From: Neobacillus cucumis
GTDB taxonomy: Bacteria > Bacillota > Bacilli > Bacillales > Cytobacillaceae
Direction: 5' to 3'
Length of the DNA: 64,000 nt
Assembly (NCBI RefSeq): GCF_002860255.1
Contig: NZ_PGVE01000083.1
Span: 40,036-104,035 of the forward strand
Shown here: positions 63,413 to 64,000 of the stretch, one piece after another
Layout: each line of letters opens with the position of its first letter
How positions within the stretch are numbered: position 1 is the stretch's first letter
Notes under the pieces: model-generated
Told to the model about the DNA's origin: nothing
Database searches by the model: none
Seen by the model: only the letters and a program-made list of their open reading frames with translations
Position numbers and translations under genes: made by a program

Positions 63413-63709
63413 TTAAATGAAATAACTTTTGTAATAAAAGAAAGTAATTATAATTGCAAATAAAGTGTAGGCTACAGAAGCATAGATTGGAATTCTGCCA
63501 AATTTTGCGTGTCTTTTTTCTCCTACTTCCATGTAGGTTTGGCTGTTAAATAAATCTGTCATTCGATTATTAGGTGCTGTAGCAAGGATTCCAAGGATAC
63601 CTATTGGAAAGGTTAAATCAACAATGTTGGCATGCAAAAGAAATGCTGCACCAAAATTAAGAATCATTAATATTACAAGGGTGGTTAAAAAAGCTAAAAC
63701 TTTATTCAT
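63413..63709 (-). CDS. Small membrane protein of unknown function, 98 aa
   Basis: Two hydrophobic stretches, about residues 4-46 (LAFLTTLVILMILNFGAAF, probably two helices) and 76-95 (ASVAYTLFAIIITFFYYKS), with a short polar loop. ATG after TGGAGG. It lies alone between repeat copies 7 and 8 with its own terminator. No family recognised. Confidence 0.7.
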   Translation of the reverse strand: MNKVLAFLTTLVILMILNFGAAFLLHANIVDLTFPIGILGILATAPNNRMTDLFNSQTYMEVGEKRHAKFGRIPIYASVAYTLFAIIITFFYYKSYFI

Positions 63710-63853
63710 TTAAACCTCCATTTTTTGTAAGGATTAGCTTTATTTTAAGAGAGTAAGAGGACTAATTCAACAATATTTTAATAGTTAATAAGGATAAAAA
63801 TGGGACACATTTTGTGCACCAAATATATATGTTAAGGCGCAATACGATCATAT

Positions 63854-63924
63854 TGTGAAGCAATGTACCTAAGCTAACGGGTGCGATGCTTCAATAACGA
63901 AGGATTGCTTTTTGCTTATTGAAG
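63854..63924 (+). repeat. Dispersed repeat, copy 8 (interrupted)
   Basis: Leader TGTGAAGCAATGTACCTAAG, core CTAACGGGTGC, hairpin CTTCAATAA (63889) / TTATTGAAG (63916). The closing GCAGGTTAG module is not seen; the next bases look like a group II intron. Confidence 0.7.
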
Positions 63925-63926
63925 GC

Positions 63927-64000
63927 GTGCCCAGCAAGCCGTTAATTGCTAGTTGGTGAAAGTCCAACCTGAGTAAGTACCAAGACGCTCAGTAACTGAC
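63927..64000 (+). mobile_element. Possible 5' end of a group II intron, cut by the window edge
   Basis: Starts GTGCCCAGCAAG (5' GUGYG-like end) directly after the repeat hairpin and contains TAGTTGGTGAAAGTCCAACC, a typical domain I stem-loop of bacterial group II introns. The reverse transcriptase and domain V, if present, lie outside the window. Confidence 0.45.

Noticed and set aside
1..64000. CRISPR array
   Set aside because: The repeat family at 55.6-63.9 kb is not regularly spaced with short spacers and lacks cas genes; no other array-like pattern was seen.
1..64000. tRNA or rRNA genes
   Set aside because: I saw no tRNA-like GTTCGAATC arms with CCA ends or rRNA signatures.

Overview
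The window looks like chromosomal DNA of a low-GC, spore-forming Bacillaceae bacterium, in the Bacillus/Neobacillus range; the species cannot be fixed from sequence alone. The evidence is AT-rich intergenic DNA, strong AGGAGG-type ribosome sites, GTG/TTG starts, T-box leaders and U-tailed hairpin terminators. The gene order also follows the B. subtilis ytq-ytm-ytp-ytx-acu-tyrS segment (from memory, not from a search).

From 1 to 53.0 kb the DNA is conserved core. In order it holds: the tRNA-modification pair ytqB/ytqA; yttB; the LytST two-component system with the pyruvate transporter gene cstA; T-box-leuS; ytwF; cse60; ytfP; murJ (ytgP) and ytzG; an E. coli-type speD; a SRPBCC/ArsR pair; a yhgE-like gene with a divergent LysR regulator; an amino-acid permease; ytzE; cysK; thpR; a decayed ytlR; amyX; ytmP-ytzH-trmB-ytnP-ytzB; ytoP, a DUF84 gene, ytpP, ytpQ, sftA and murC; an M29 peptidase; ytxGHJ; aroA; ccpA; acuCBA divergent from acsA; a class A PBP; and T-box-tyrS. 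Carbon-overflow control is a theme: CcpA, the acetyl-CoA synthetase system (AcsA with AcuABC) and the LytST-CstA pyruvate module lie in one window, and the cstA promoter carries a perfect cre site.

From about 53.28 kb to the end synteny breaks. Just after the tyrS terminator, the last 18 nt of what looks like rpsD (encoding EFYSR-stop) and a terminator remain on the minus strand, but the rest of rpsD is missing. What follows is accessory DNA: a truncated, frameshifted serine recombinase, mntH, a frameshifted IS110-family transposase, a small ORF, a GC-richer RsbR-like STAS gene, a cold-shock gene, a TrmB-type regulator with an unusual ACT-domain/MFS fusion, orphan gene fragments, and what may be the 5' end of a group II intron at the window edge.

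The most unusual feature of this right end is a family of short modular repeats. About eight copies, all on the plus strand, sit between the genes from 55.6 to 63.9 kb and were not seen in the first 53 kb. Fuller copies have a leader (TGTGAAG.AATGTACTTAA), a core (TAACGGGTGC), a variable hairpin with a T-run, and a closing stem-loop (TAAC..GCAGGTTAG). Nearly every interval holds one gene or one operon, so the stretch resembles a cassette array. This is an inference that needs comparative genomics.
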